Part shown: one piece after another, positions 1-7,088 of the stretch
How positions within the stretch are numbered: position 1 is the first letter of the stretch
Layout of the letters: the number at the start of each line of letters is the position of its first letter
NCBI GenBank assembly: GCA_041594335.1
Contig: JBFHML010000066.1
Coordinates: 1 to 11,331, forward strand
Source of the DNA: JAGPUQ01 sp041594335
Lineage (GTDB): Bacteria; Pseudomonadota; Gammaproteobacteria; Pseudomonadales; Porticoccaceae
DNA: 11,331 nucleotides
Reading direction: 5' to 3'
Translations under genes and position numbers: made by a program
Notes under the pieces: generated by a model
Database searches by the model: none
Told to the model about the DNA's origin: nothing
What the model saw: the letters and a program-made list of their open reading frames with translations, nothing else

Positions 1-318
1 GCCATGTCGACCTGTGGTTATATGCTGATTGGCATGGAGGTGCTCGATACCACCGATGCCGAGGCGCGGGTCATGTACGGCATCATCACTGGAATGGGAT
101 TTATCGGTGGTGGCGCCATTCTCAAAAGTGACAAGGGGCGCGATGTCTCCGGTACCGCAACGGCGGCCGCGTTATGGACCACCGGGGCGATCGGCTTGGC
201 AGTGGCCTGGCGGCGTTTCGAAATAGCCTTGTTGCTGTCTTTGCTGACCTTCTGCACCCTGCAGTTTGTCTATCCCCTCAAGGCGCGGTTGCGTGGTAAC
301 GACACGCCGCATGATTGA
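1..318 (+). CDS. MgtC/SapB family membrane protein, 5' end missing
   Basis: The reading frame is open from the first base of the window, so only the C-terminal 105 residues are present. They contain the family's most recognisable stretch, GMGFIGGGAILK, followed by a GTATAAALWTTGAIGLAVA segment that matches the usual 'TTAAS-W-AAIG-A-G' helix of MgtC/SapB proteins, then a last hydrophobic segment and a short basic tail. About three membrane segments are visible. Family members sit in the inner membrane; MgtC itself is linked to growth at low Mg2+ and to control of the F-ATPase, but many homologues have no known role. The ATG at position 4 is probably internal, since the family normally has about 50 more residues with one or two extra helices upstream. 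The TerC and MarC genes follow on the same strand. Family assignment is firm; function is open. Confidence 0.82.
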   Translation, partial: AMSTCGYMLIGMEVLDTTDAEARVMYGIITGMGFIGGGAILKSDKGRDVSGTATAAALWTTGAIGLAVAWRRFEIALLLSLLTFCTLQFVYPLKARLRGNDTPHD

Positions 319-410
319 TGGTGTGTCCGCCTTTCCTTATCGGCTGACCCCCGCCGCAGTTTCGGGTGACAATCGCCGCGCGTTTTTCCTCAGATGGAGC
401 CTCTTGCACC

Positions 411-1154
411 GTGTTTGAATGGATTGCAGACCCCCAGGCGTGGCTGGCTTTGGCCACTCTCACTACCCTCGAAATTGTCCTGGGTATCGACAACATCATC
501 TTTCTGGCGATCCTCGTGCAGCGGTTGCCGCCGGAGCGCCGGCATTCGGCACGCTTGATCGGTCTGTCCCTCGCACTGCTGTTGCGGTTAGTGCTGCTGG
601 CATCGCTGGCGTGGCTGGTCAAATTGACCGCAGATCTGTTCGTCGTGTTTGAGCAAGGGATTTCTGGGCGCGACTTGGTGCTGATTTTGGGGGGGCTCTT
701 TCTCTTGGTGAAAGCGACGATGGAGATCAGTCATGAGATGGACGCCGTAGATCCCGCCGACGGGTTGGAGGCGCCGCAACCGCCCAAGTATGCAAGTTAT
801 CCTTTGCTGCTTACGCAGATCGCCATACTCGATCTGGTGTTTTCGTTGGATTCGGTGATTACCGCGGTGGGCATGGCCGATGATTTGGCCGTCATGGCAA
901 TTGCGGTGATCATTGCTATTGTGTTCATGATGGTTTTTGCCAGCTCGGTCAGTGATTTTATTGCCCGTCATCCCAGCCTGAAGATGTTGGCGTTGGCGTT
1001 TCTCGTGCTGATCGGCACCGCGTTGGTTGCCGATGGGCTCGAATTTCACATACCCAAGGGCTACATCTACTTCGCTATGGCGTTCAGTTTCGCAGTGGAG
1101 TTGCTCAATCAGCGGGTGCGCGCACGCCGCGCCCGGCATCGGGGTAGCCGGTGA
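411..1154 (+). CDS. TerC family integral membrane protein
   Basis: A 247-residue polytopic protein with the TerC signature in two related halves. The first is LEIVLGIDNIIFLAIL (D27 and N28 in the middle) and the second is ILDLVFSLDSVITAVGM (D141, D147, S148). These acidic residues in membrane helices are thought to handle metal ions. Members are implicated in Mn2+ export, metal loading of secreted enzymes, and tellurite resistance (TerC proper). I chose the GTG at 411 because family members usually begin with a MFEW-ADP-AW sequence and a GGAG lies 11 bases upstream; an in-frame GTG at 366 would add 15 residues that do not look like the family. The C-terminus is strongly basic. The stop codon overlaps the next start (GTGA at 1151-1154), indicating translational coupling with the MarC gene. 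There is no tellurite gene cluster around it, so tellurite resistance should not be assumed. Confidence 0.9.
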   Translation: MFEWIADPQAWLALATLTTLEIVLGIDNIIFLAILVQRLPPERRHSARLIGLSLALLLRLVLLASLAWLVKLTADLFVVFEQGISGRDLVLILGGLFLLVKATMEISHEMDAVDPADGLEAPQPPKYASYPLLLTQIAILDLVFSLDSVITAVGMADDLAVMAIAVIIAIVFMMVFASSVSDFIARHPSLKMLALAFLVLIGTALVADGLEFHIPKGYIYFAMAFSFAVELLNQRVRARRARHRGSR

Positions 1155-1816
1155 GCGGATGGCTCGAGACCGCTCCGGCCGCCTTTGTGTTGCTGCTGGT
1201 TGTGATCGATCCGTTTGGCTTGACGCCAATGTTTTCCGCGCTGACCGCGGGAAAGCCGCCGCGGGAGCGCCGGCGTACCGCCATCAAGGCGGTGGCCATC
1301 GCAGCCGCGGTATTGACGCTGTTTGTCTTCACCGGAAGTTTGCTGTTTGACTATCTGGGAATCGGGCTGCCTGCATTTCGCATTGCCGGCGGAGTCTTGC
1401 TATTTCTGATTGCGATCGACATGTTGCTGGTGCGGCATTCCGGACTTACCTCGACGACCTTGGGAGAGCGAAGCGAGGCGGCACGGCGCGAGGAGGTCGC
1501 GGTATTCCCGCTGGCCATACCATTGATCGCGGGCCCGGGCGCCCTGACCACAGTGATGTTGCTGACCCGCGATCAAAGTCCAGTGACCGCGCTAGCGGTG
1601 CTGGTGCTCGCGATGGGTGTATTGGGCATCACCTTAGCAATGTTTCTGGCGGCCCCGCGGGTAGAGCGTGTGCTCGGTGAGACCGGGGTCAATGTCATTA
1701 CCCGCCTGCTGGGCATTCTGCTCGCCGCCTTGGCGGTGCAATTCGTGCTCGACGGCTTGCGCGAGGGCCTGCCGGGATTGGTCGGTAGTTTTGCCGCCGA
1801 CATCCCCAGCCGATAG
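1151..1816 (+). CDS. MarC family membrane protein
   Basis: A 221-residue inner-membrane protein with about six hydrophobic segments. It carries the two stretches typical of MarC (PF01914): VVIDPFGLTPMFSALTAG near residues 17-32 and FPLAIPLIAGPGALTTVM in the second half, which repeats the same fold element. MarC was once linked to multiple antibiotic resistance in E. coli, but later work did not support that role, and the transported substrate is unknown; automated pipelines often label the family 'NAAT transporter'. The GTG start at 1151 overlaps the TGA of the TerC gene, which is good evidence for this start and for coupled translation. A charged loop, including ERSEAARREE, lies mid-protein, probably between membrane domains. 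The acyl-CoA operon starts 49 bases after the stop. Confidence 0.88.
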   Translation: MSGWLETAPAAFVLLLVVIDPFGLTPMFSALTAGKPPRERRRTAIKAVAIAAAVLTLFVFTGSLLFDYLGIGLPAFRIAGGVLLFLIAIDMLLVRHSGLTSTTLGERSEAARREEVAVFPLAIPLIAGPGALTTVMLLTRDQSPVTALAVLVLAMGVLGITLAMFLAAPRVERVLGETGVNVITRLLGILLAALAVQFVLDGLREGLPGLVGSFAADIPSR

Positions 1817-1865
1817 AATCCCGGCCCGGTCTTTTTCATTACCACTTCCAGTAGCGGGCCCATCC

Positions 1866-3026
1866 ATGAGCAGCACCAACGAGAATTTTCCTGAAATCCG
1901 CGAGGCGGTCGCCAAGCTGTGTAGCCAGTTCCCGGGGGAATACTGGCGGCAACTTGATGACACCCGCACCTATCCCACCGAATTCGTGCGCGCCCTGACC
2001 GAGGCAGGTTTCCTGTCGGTGCTGATTCCCGAGGAGTACGGCGGTGCGGGTCTGCCTATTGAGGCTGGCTGCGCGGTGCTCGAAGAGATTCAGCGTTCCG
2101 GCTGCAACGGCAGCGCCTGCCACGCACAGATGTACACCATGGGCACCCTGCTCAAGCACGGCAACCCGGATCAAAAACAGCGCTATTTGCCGGGTATCGC
2201 CGAGGGATCGTTGCGTCTGCAGGCCTTTGGGGTCACTGAGCCGACCAGCGGCACCGACACCACTCGCATTCGTACCCGCGCGGTACGTGATGGCGACGAC
2301 TATGTCATCAATGGCCAGAAAGTCTTCATTTCCCGTACCGAACACTCCGATCTCATGGTGCTGTTGGTGCGTACCACTCCCTATGAGGAAGTGAAAAAGC
2401 CGTCCGACGGTATGTCCGTGTTTTTGGTCGATATGCGTGAGGCAGTGGGCAATGGGCTCACCATCAACCCCATCAAAACAATGATCAATCACTCCACCAC
2501 TGAGCTGTTTTTTGACAACCTGCGGGTGCCGGCGGCGAATTTGATCGGCGAGGAGGGCAAGGGCTTCAAGTACATCCTCGACGGTATGAACGCCGAGCGG
2601 ATTCTGATCGCTTCAGAGTGTATCGGGGATGCCCGGTTCTTTATCGAGCGCGCTAGCGAATATGCGCGGGAACGCGTTGTGTTTGGGCGCCCGATCGGTC
2701 AGAACCAAGGGATTCAGTTTCCGATTGCCAGAGCTTATGCCGAAACCGAGGCGGCAGCACTCATGGTGCTCAATGCCGCCCGTCTGTTTGATGCCGGTCG
2801 CCCCTGTGGCTCGGAGGCCAATATGGGTAAGCTGGTTGCCTCCGAGGCCGCCTGGCACGCCGCCGATACCTGCCTGCAGACCCATGGCGGTTTTGGCTAC
2901 ACCCAGGAATACGACATCGAGCGCAAGTTTCGCGAGACCCGGCTCTATCAGACCGCGCCCATCTCTACGAATTTGATTTTGTCTCATGTGGCGATCCACG
3001 AGCTGGGTCTACCCAAGTCTTTCTGA
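1866..3026 (+). CDS. Acyl-CoA dehydrogenase family flavoprotein
   Basis: A 386-residue flavoenzyme of normal family length, expected in the cytoplasm, which would introduce a 2,3-double bond into an acyl-CoA and pass electrons to an electron-transfer flavoprotein. Visible marks are a helical N-terminal domain, the FAD/substrate signature TEPTSGTD (124-131), and the C-terminal THGGFGYTQEYDIER segment (about 339-353). The usual catalytic 'EGT' segment near the C-terminus is absent: the aligned stretch is QTAPISTN, with P365 about where the glutamate would be. Instead E244 in GMNAERILIA matches the helix-G position used as base by isovaleryl-CoA and long-chain dehydrogenases. From memory, the PISTN ending with a GLP-SF tail also occurs in the dehydrogenase of the Pseudomonas itaconate cluster. 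The ATG at 1866 is used because the frame further upstream only overlaps marC out of frame. No strong ribosome site is seen. It is the first gene of the operon; a short-chain or methyl-branched substrate is my inference. Confidence 0.9.
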   Translation: MSSTNENFPEIREAVAKLCSQFPGEYWRQLDDTRTYPTEFVRALTEAGFLSVLIPEEYGGAGLPIEAGCAVLEEIQRSGCNGSACHAQMYTMGTLLKHGNPDQKQRYLPGIAEGSLRLQAFGVTEPTSGTDTTRIRTRAVRDGDDYVINGQKVFISRTEHSDLMVLLVRTTPYEEVKKPSDGMSVFLVDMREAVGNGLTINPIKTMINHSTTELFFDNLRVPAANLIGEEGKGFKYILDGMNAERILIASECIGDARFFIERASEYARERVVFGRPIGQNQGIQFPIARAYAETEAAALMVLNAARLFDAGRPCGSEANMGKLVASEAAWHAADTCLQTHGGFGYTQEYDIERKFRETRLYQTAPISTNLILSHVAIHELGLPKSF

Positions 3027-3035
3027 GCGCCGATC

Positions 3036-3893
3036 ATGACCGACATCGACCTCGATTACTTACGCCAGTGGGAAGGCCGGCAGGAAACCGCCAGCGACCA
3101 GATTGTTGCGGCCAAGGTAGCTGCCATGGCCGCCACCCTGGACTGGGAGGTGCCGCCTGGGCCGGGCGAGGCACTGCCCAAGCCCTGGCATTGGCTGTAC
3201 TTCCTGCCCACGGCCAGGCAGTCCAAAATTGGCCGAGATGGCCATCCTGAGCGCGGTGGTTTTCTGCCGCCTGTGCCGTTGCCGCGGCGCATGTGGGCCT
3301 CCGGGAATGTGGAATTTTTGGCGCCGCTGCGGGTGGGCGATGTCGCGACCCGAACCAGCACCGTGGAGCGGGTAGCGCACAAGCGCGGCGGGACCGGCGA
3401 TTTGGTGTTCGTTACCGTGGCACATGAAATTGCCGTGAGCGGAGCCAGCGTGATTCGCGAGCGACAGAATCTGGTGTACCGGGAGGATCCCGATCCCCGG
3501 ATGCCGCTCCCGAAGCCGGTGGCGCCGCCAGCAACCGCGGAATTTGGGCAGCAGTGGACACCGGACCCGGTATTGCTGTTTCGGTACTCGGCGCTGACCT
3601 TCAATGGCCACCGCATTCACTATGATCGTGACTATGCCATGGGGGAAGAGGGCTACGCGGGGCTGGTGGTACACGGCCCGCTCTCAGCCACGTTGCTATT
3701 GGATCTGGTTCGCGCCCAGTGCCCGGATCAGCAGGTCGGTTATTACGACTACCGTGCGGTGCGACCGCTGATCGACGGCGCGCCTTTTCGTGTCGAGGGT
3801 TGTCGTGACGCGCAGGGGCTGACGCTCTGGGTAGTCGACCACAGCGGGGCGGTGACCATGCAGGCCAGCGTGGCCGCGGAGCGGCCCAGATGA
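3036..3893 (+). CDS. Hotdog-fold acyl-CoA hydratase, itaconyl-CoA/mesaconyl-C4-CoA hydratase type
   Basis: A 285-residue double-hotdog protein of the HTD2/COG3777 kind ('FAS1-like dehydratase' N-terminal half, MaoC-like C-terminal half). The key stretch is RYSALTFNGHRIHYD, with N190 and H195 five residues apart, followed by GYAGLVVHGPL. In classic MaoC hydratases the corresponding pair is Asp and His; Asn in the first place is, as I recall, usual for this branch. Characterised relatives are mesaconyl-C4-CoA hydratase of the 3-hydroxypropionate cycle and itaconyl-CoA hydratase (Ich) of Pseudomonas, both giving citramalyl-CoA. The gene lies 9 bases after the dehydrogenase and overlaps the lyase gene by ATGA, an order that supports hydration of the dehydrogenase product before cleavage by the lyase. 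The exact substrate cannot be fixed from sequence; a general 3-hydroxyacyl dehydratase is the alternative. Confidence 0.82.
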   Translation: MTDIDLDYLRQWEGRQETASDQIVAAKVAAMAATLDWEVPPGPGEALPKPWHWLYFLPTARQSKIGRDGHPERGGFLPPVPLPRRMWASGNVEFLAPLRVGDVATRTSTVERVAHKRGGTGDLVFVTVAHEIAVSGASVIRERQNLVYREDPDPRMPLPKPVAPPATAEFGQQWTPDPVLLFRYSALTFNGHRIHYDRDYAMGEEGYAGLVVHGPLSATLLLDLVRAQCPDQQVGYYDYRAVRPLIDGAPFRVEGCRDAQGLTLWVVDHSGAVTMQASVAAERPR

Positions 3894-4771
3894 GCGCGGT
3901 GCGGGAATTGCCGGCTTGGCGTTCGGCGCTTTTCGTGCCGGCCCATGTTGAGAAATTTGTCGCCAAGGCCCATACCCGGGGCGCTGACGCCATCATTCTG
4001 GATCTCGAGGACAGTGTTCCCTTGGCCGAGAAGGCCAGTGCCCGGGACATGGTGGCGGGTGCGGCCGCTACCGTGGCCAGTCACGGGCTGGATGTGCTGG
4101 TGCGCATCAATCGCCCTTGGCGGCTGGCTGTACGCGACCTCGAGGCGAGCGTTTGCGCCGCAGTACACACCATCGCGGTGCCTAAGGTCGCCAGTGCCGA
4201 CCATCTCGCCTTTATCGCCGAGATTATCGACGAAATTGAGATCGACAAGGGCCTGACTCCGGGGCATATCCGGCTATTGGCGCTGATCGAAGGTGTCGAT
4301 GGGTTGGCTCAGGTGGACGCGATCGCCCGCGCCAGTGAGCGCGTGATCGGGCTCTTTCTCGGTGCGGAAGATTTCAGCGCCGAGGTCGGCATGCAGCCCA
4401 CTGCGGAGACCCTGTTTGCGCCCAATCAGCAGCTGGTGTTCGCGGCGCGGCGCGCCGGGATTTTGCCGCTGGGCTTCGTCGGATCGATCGCCGATTATTC
4501 GGACCTTGAGGCGTTCCGGGAGCGAATTCTCCAGGCCCGCCAGCTGGGTTTCGCCGGCGCCCTGGGGATTCATCCCAACCAGATTGCGATCATGAACGAG
4601 GCGTTTCTGCCCAGCTCAGCCGAGGTGGCCCACGCCGAGGGTTTGCTCGCGGCCTACGAGCAAGGGCTCGCAGCAGGTCGCGGCGCCGTCAGCTACCAGG
4701 GCAAGATGATCGACGCGCCCGTAGTGGCGCGTGCGCGCGAAGTATTGAGAAGAGCCGCTCCACGCGGTTGA
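3890..4771 (+). CDS. CitE-like HpcH/HpaI aldolase family lyase, probable citramalyl-CoA-type lyase
   Basis: A 293-residue TIM-barrel enzyme of the CitE family. Conserved elements are RSALFVPA (R11), LDLEDSVP (38-44), VRIN (R72), the metal ligand E134 in LIEGVDG, D161 in GAEDFSAEVG, and the late GIHPNQI loop. In this family Mg2+ is held by the Glu and Asp, and the arginines bind the acyl-CoA carboxylate. Members cleave or condense 3-hydroxy-acyl-CoAs: citramalyl-CoA to acetyl-CoA and pyruvate (Ccl in itaconate breakdown), malyl-CoA to glyoxylate, or citryl-ACP in citrate lyase. No citrate lyase alpha, gamma or ligase genes are nearby, so citrate lyase is unlikely. The ATGA overlap (3890-3893) with a hydratase of the mesaconyl/itaconyl-CoA type makes citramalyl-CoA the leading guess; malyl- or methylmalyl-CoA remain possible. 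The start is set by the overlap. Confidence 0.85.
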   Translation: MSAVRELPAWRSALFVPAHVEKFVAKAHTRGADAIILDLEDSVPLAEKASARDMVAGAAATVASHGLDVLVRINRPWRLAVRDLEASVCAAVHTIAVPKVASADHLAFIAEIIDEIEIDKGLTPGHIRLLALIEGVDGLAQVDAIARASERVIGLFLGAEDFSAEVGMQPTAETLFAPNQQLVFAARRAGILPLGFVGSIADYSDLEAFRERILQARQLGFAGALGIHPNQIAIMNEAFLPSSAEVAHAEGLLAAYEQGLAAGRGAVSYQGKMIDAPVVARAREVLRRAAPRG

Positions 4772-4800
4772 TGTTCCCTTTGTCCTGACGAGGATTTGCT

Positions 4801-5598
4801 ATGACTGATGCCGTGCTGTTTGAGCTCAATGACCGCATCGCCACCATTACCCTGAATCGGCCCGATACCCGCAATGCGCTTTCGGACGAGGTCGTGCCCG
4901 CCCTCATCGCCCAGCTGGAGCGCGCCGAAACCAATCCTGAAGTTAGCTGTATTATTCTCACCGGTGCGGGCAAGAGTTTTTCCTCCGGCGGAAATCTTCA
5001 AGAGATCCGCGCAATGACTCAGGAAAAGAAGCTCAGCGTGCACGGCATCCGCAATTGGTATCTGGAATGCATTCAGCGGATTCCGCGTACCATGGCGAAG
5101 CTCACCGTGCCGGTGATCTGCGCGGTCAATGGTCACGCCATTGGTGCGGGGTGCGACCTCACCATGATGTGTGACATCCGCATCGCATCCTCCAACGCGG
5201 TTTTCGCCGAGAGTTTCATGCGCGTCGGTCTGATTCCCGGTGACGGCGGCGCCTGGTTCTTGCCGCGGGTGATCGGTCTGTCTCGGGCCTGCGAGATGAG
5301 CTATACCTGTGACATGGTCGACGCGCACAAGGCCGAACGTTGGGGCATGGTTTCCGAGGTGGTCGAGCCCGGTGCGTTGATGTTTGCCGCCAAGGCCATG
5401 GCCGATCGCATCGTCTCCCATCCGCCGATCGGTATTCGCTATGCCAAGAAATTGCTGATGGAATCTCAGCAGATGCCGTTGTCAGCGGCATTGGAGATGG
5501 CCGCCGGCATGCAGGCAACCCTACAGAACACCGAGGATCACTTGGAAGCCCTCGACGCCGCGCTGGCGAAACGTCCGCCAGTGTTCAAGGGCGCCTGA
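4801..5598 (+). CDS. Enoyl-CoA hydratase/isomerase family protein
   Basis: A 265-residue crotonase-fold protein of normal length. The oxyanion-hole regions are present (SSGGNL at 61-66 and GHAIGAGCDL at 111-120), as is GLIPGDGGAWFLPR (143-156). By alignment with rat mitochondrial hydratase, the second catalytic glutamate is kept (E165 in ACEMSYT) but the first is replaced by F139 in FAESFMRVG; D148 in the GDGG loop may take part. Simple syn-hydration is therefore uncertain, and an isomerase, hydrolase or dehydratase role on a CoA ester is possible. A GAGGA ribosome site at 4790-4794 lies 6 bases before the ATG, supporting this start. The gene follows the lyase by 29 bases and belongs to the same operon, so its substrate is probably an intermediate or a precursor of that pathway. 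Subunits of this family are usually hexamers in the cytoplasm. Confidence 0.88.
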   Translation: MTDAVLFELNDRIATITLNRPDTRNALSDEVVPALIAQLERAETNPEVSCIILTGAGKSFSSGGNLQEIRAMTQEKKLSVHGIRNWYLECIQRIPRTMAKLTVPVICAVNGHAIGAGCDLTMMCDIRIASSNAVFAESFMRVGLIPGDGGAWFLPRVIGLSRACEMSYTCDMVDAHKAERWGMVSEVVEPGALMFAAKAMADRIVSHPPIGIRYAKKLLMESQQMPLSAALEMAAGMQATLQNTEDHLEALDAALAKRPPVFKGA

Positions 5599-5616
5599 TC
5601 CCGCGCGCACTGCGCC

Positions 5617-6576
5617 ATGCGTGGGGTGATGCTCGACCGGGACAGCCTGCATCCGGTGGATCTCGATTTCTCGCGGTTGGCGGCGACCCTGCCGCATTGG
5701 GATTGGCATGCCTCGACGGCCGCCGCCGAGCTCCCTGATCGCTTGGCCGACTGCACCGTGGTGGTCACCAACAAGGTCCCGCTGGATAGCGCCGCGATCC
5801 GCGACGCAGCGGCTTTGCAGCTCATCTGTGTGGCGGCCACCGGAGTCGACCACATTGATCTGACGGCTGCCCGGGCGCGCGGCATCCCGGTGTGCAATGT
5901 GCGCGACTATGGAACTGCCGCGGTTGGTCAGCATGTGTTTGCCTTGCTGTTGGCGCTCGCCACCCGCTGGTACCAGTACGCAGCCGACGTGCGTGCTGGA
6001 GCCTGGTCGGGCGCCGATCATTTCTGCCTCATGCACCGACCGGTCATGGAGCTTGCCGGGAAGACACTGGGCATTATCGGTTTTGGTGCGTTGGGGCGTG
6101 AAGTGGCACGACTCGGCGAAGCCTTTGGCATGCGGGTGCAGGTGGCGCAAAGCCTGCGCCCGGGTGCAGGTTCTCAGCCAGGACGGCTGGCGCTTCCGGA
6201 ATTACTTGCTGAGAGCGACGTGGTGTCTCTGCACTGTCCCTTGACCCCGCAGACTCAACGACTTGTGGACGCTGACTTTCTCGCAGCGTTAAAGCCCGGG
6301 GCGCTGCTCATCAACACTGCCCGCGGCGGGCTGATTGACGCATCGGCGCTGTGTCAGGCATTGCGCACTGGGCGGCTCGCGGGGGCGGCGCTCGATGTAC
6401 TCGATCACGAGCCCCCGCCCCCGAACCACCCTTTGCTGGACTCAGATATTCCCAACCTCCTTATCACGCCGCACTGTGCGTGGGTGAGTCGCGAGAGCCG
6501 TCAGCGGTTGCTTGATGCAATCGCCGCCAATGTGCGCGCCTGGCGGGCCGGACAACCGAGCAACCGCGTGGCCTGA
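5617..6576 (+). CDS. D-isomer-specific 2-hydroxyacid dehydrogenase, glycerate dehydrogenase-like
   Basis: A 319-residue NAD(P)-dependent oxidoreductase of the HprA/glycerate dehydrogenase type, interconverting a 2-oxoacid and a D-2-hydroxyacid (hydroxypyruvate/glycerate in the best-known cases). It has the Rossmann motif GFGALGR (155-161) and the full catalytic set: R236 in NTARGGL, E265 in LDHEPP and H286 in TPHCAW. Residues around the nucleotide-binding strand end do not let me decide NADH or NADPH. The ATG at 5617 fits the family's usual N-terminus (a '-LDRDSL---DLD' pattern); no clear ribosome site precedes it, so translation may depend on coupling, 18 bases after the enoyl-CoA hydratase stop. 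If the operon makes pyruvate or glyoxylate, this enzyme could reduce a related oxoacid, but that link is only inferred from position. Confidence 0.87.
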   Translation: MRGVMLDRDSLHPVDLDFSRLAATLPHWDWHASTAAAELPDRLADCTVVVTNKVPLDSAAIRDAAALQLICVAATGVDHIDLTAARARGIPVCNVRDYGTAAVGQHVFALLLALATRWYQYAADVRAGAWSGADHFCLMHRPVMELAGKTLGIIGFGALGREVARLGEAFGMRVQVAQSLRPGAGSQPGRLALPELLAESDVVSLHCPLTPQTQRLVDADFLAALKPGALLINTARGGLIDASALCQALRTGRLAGAALDVLDHEPPPPNHPLLDSDIPNLLITPHCAWVSRESRQRLLDAIAANVRAWRAGQPSNRVA

Positions 6577-6578
6577 TC

Positions 6579-7031
6579 ATGTGGCATCAGCACCGTATTC
6601 AGCTGCAGCCGCGCAGCCGCGGCTTTCATCTCATCACCGACGAAGTGTTGTGCGGTCTGCCAGAGCTGTCTCTCTGCCGTGTCGGGCTCTTGCATCTATT
6701 CCTGCAGCACACTTCGGCATCGCTGGCGATCAACGAGAGCGTCGATCCGGACGTTCGGGGTGACCTCGAACGCCATTTTCGTGTGCTGGCGCCGGAGCGA
6801 GCAACGCATTATCGCCATGTGCAGGAGGGAGATGACGACATGCCGGCGCATATCAAGAGTGTGCTGATTGGCGTTTCACTGAGCTTGCCGGTTTGTGACG
6901 GCGGTCTGGCCCTGGGCACCTGGCAGGGGATTTACCTTTGCGAACATCGAGACCGTGGTGGCCCCCGGGTTCTGGTGGCGACGCTGCAGGGTGTCGAAGC
7001 GGATCGCGCGGTATTGATGCGGCGCCGGTAA
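6579..7031 (+). CDS. YjbQ/UPF0047 family protein
   Basis: A 150-residue single-domain protein of the UPF0047 family. Nearly every family landmark is present: RGFHLITDEV near the start, LFLQHTSASLAINE (40-53, including H44 and E53), DPDVRGDLERHF, EGDDDMPAHIKS (83-94) and LGTWQGIYLCEHR (112-124). The conserved histidines and acidic residues suggest a metal or phosphate-binding pocket. Some members show weak thiamine-phosphate synthase activity and can replace ThiE when overproduced, which gives the database name 'secondary thiamine-phosphate synthase'; the physiological role remains unclear. The ATG is only two bases after the stop of the 2-hydroxyacid dehydrogenase gene, so it is the last gene of this operon. 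It converges with the glycosyltransferase gene on the other strand. Confidence 0.9.
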   Translation: MWHQHRIQLQPRSRGFHLITDEVLCGLPELSLCRVGLLHLFLQHTSASLAINESVDPDVRGDLERHFRVLAPERATHYRHVQEGDDDMPAHIKSVLIGVSLSLPVCDGGLALGTWQGIYLCEHRDRGGPRVLVATLQGVEADRAVLMRRR

Positions 7032-7065
7032 CGACCGGGTTTTGTCCGTAATAAGGTGCTCGTCC

Positions 7066-7080
7066 CTGGACTTCGTCCGG
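7066..7080. terminator. Possible weak hairpin between convergent genes
   Basis: In the 57-base gap between two convergent stop codons, CTGGAC and GTCCGG can pair as a 6-bp stem (one G-U pair) around a three-base TTC loop. The position suits a shared terminator, but no run of T follows on either strand, so a standard intrinsic terminator is doubtful. A second element, GGGTTTTGTCC, lies about 25 bases to the left. Confidence 0.2.
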
Positions 7081-7088
7081 CGATCCCG

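Noticed and set aside
588..1229. Long antisense open frame (213 codons) opposite the TerC gene
   Set aside because: It mirrors the codon bias of a well-supported TerC gene, spans two genes and its protein resembles no family I know.
1668..1865. Upstream in-frame extension of the acyl-CoA dehydrogenase
   Set aside because: It lies out of frame within marC and encodes Cys/Arg-rich low-quality sequence; homologues start near the ATG at 1866.
1839..2492. Antisense open frame (217 codons) in the acyl-CoA dehydrogenase gene
   Set aside because: It is a shadow of a gene whose family motifs are clear on the + strand.
3056..3674. Two overlapping antisense open frames opposite the hotdog hydratase gene
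   Set aside because: They are products of high GC content; the + strand protein has recognisable catalytic motifs.
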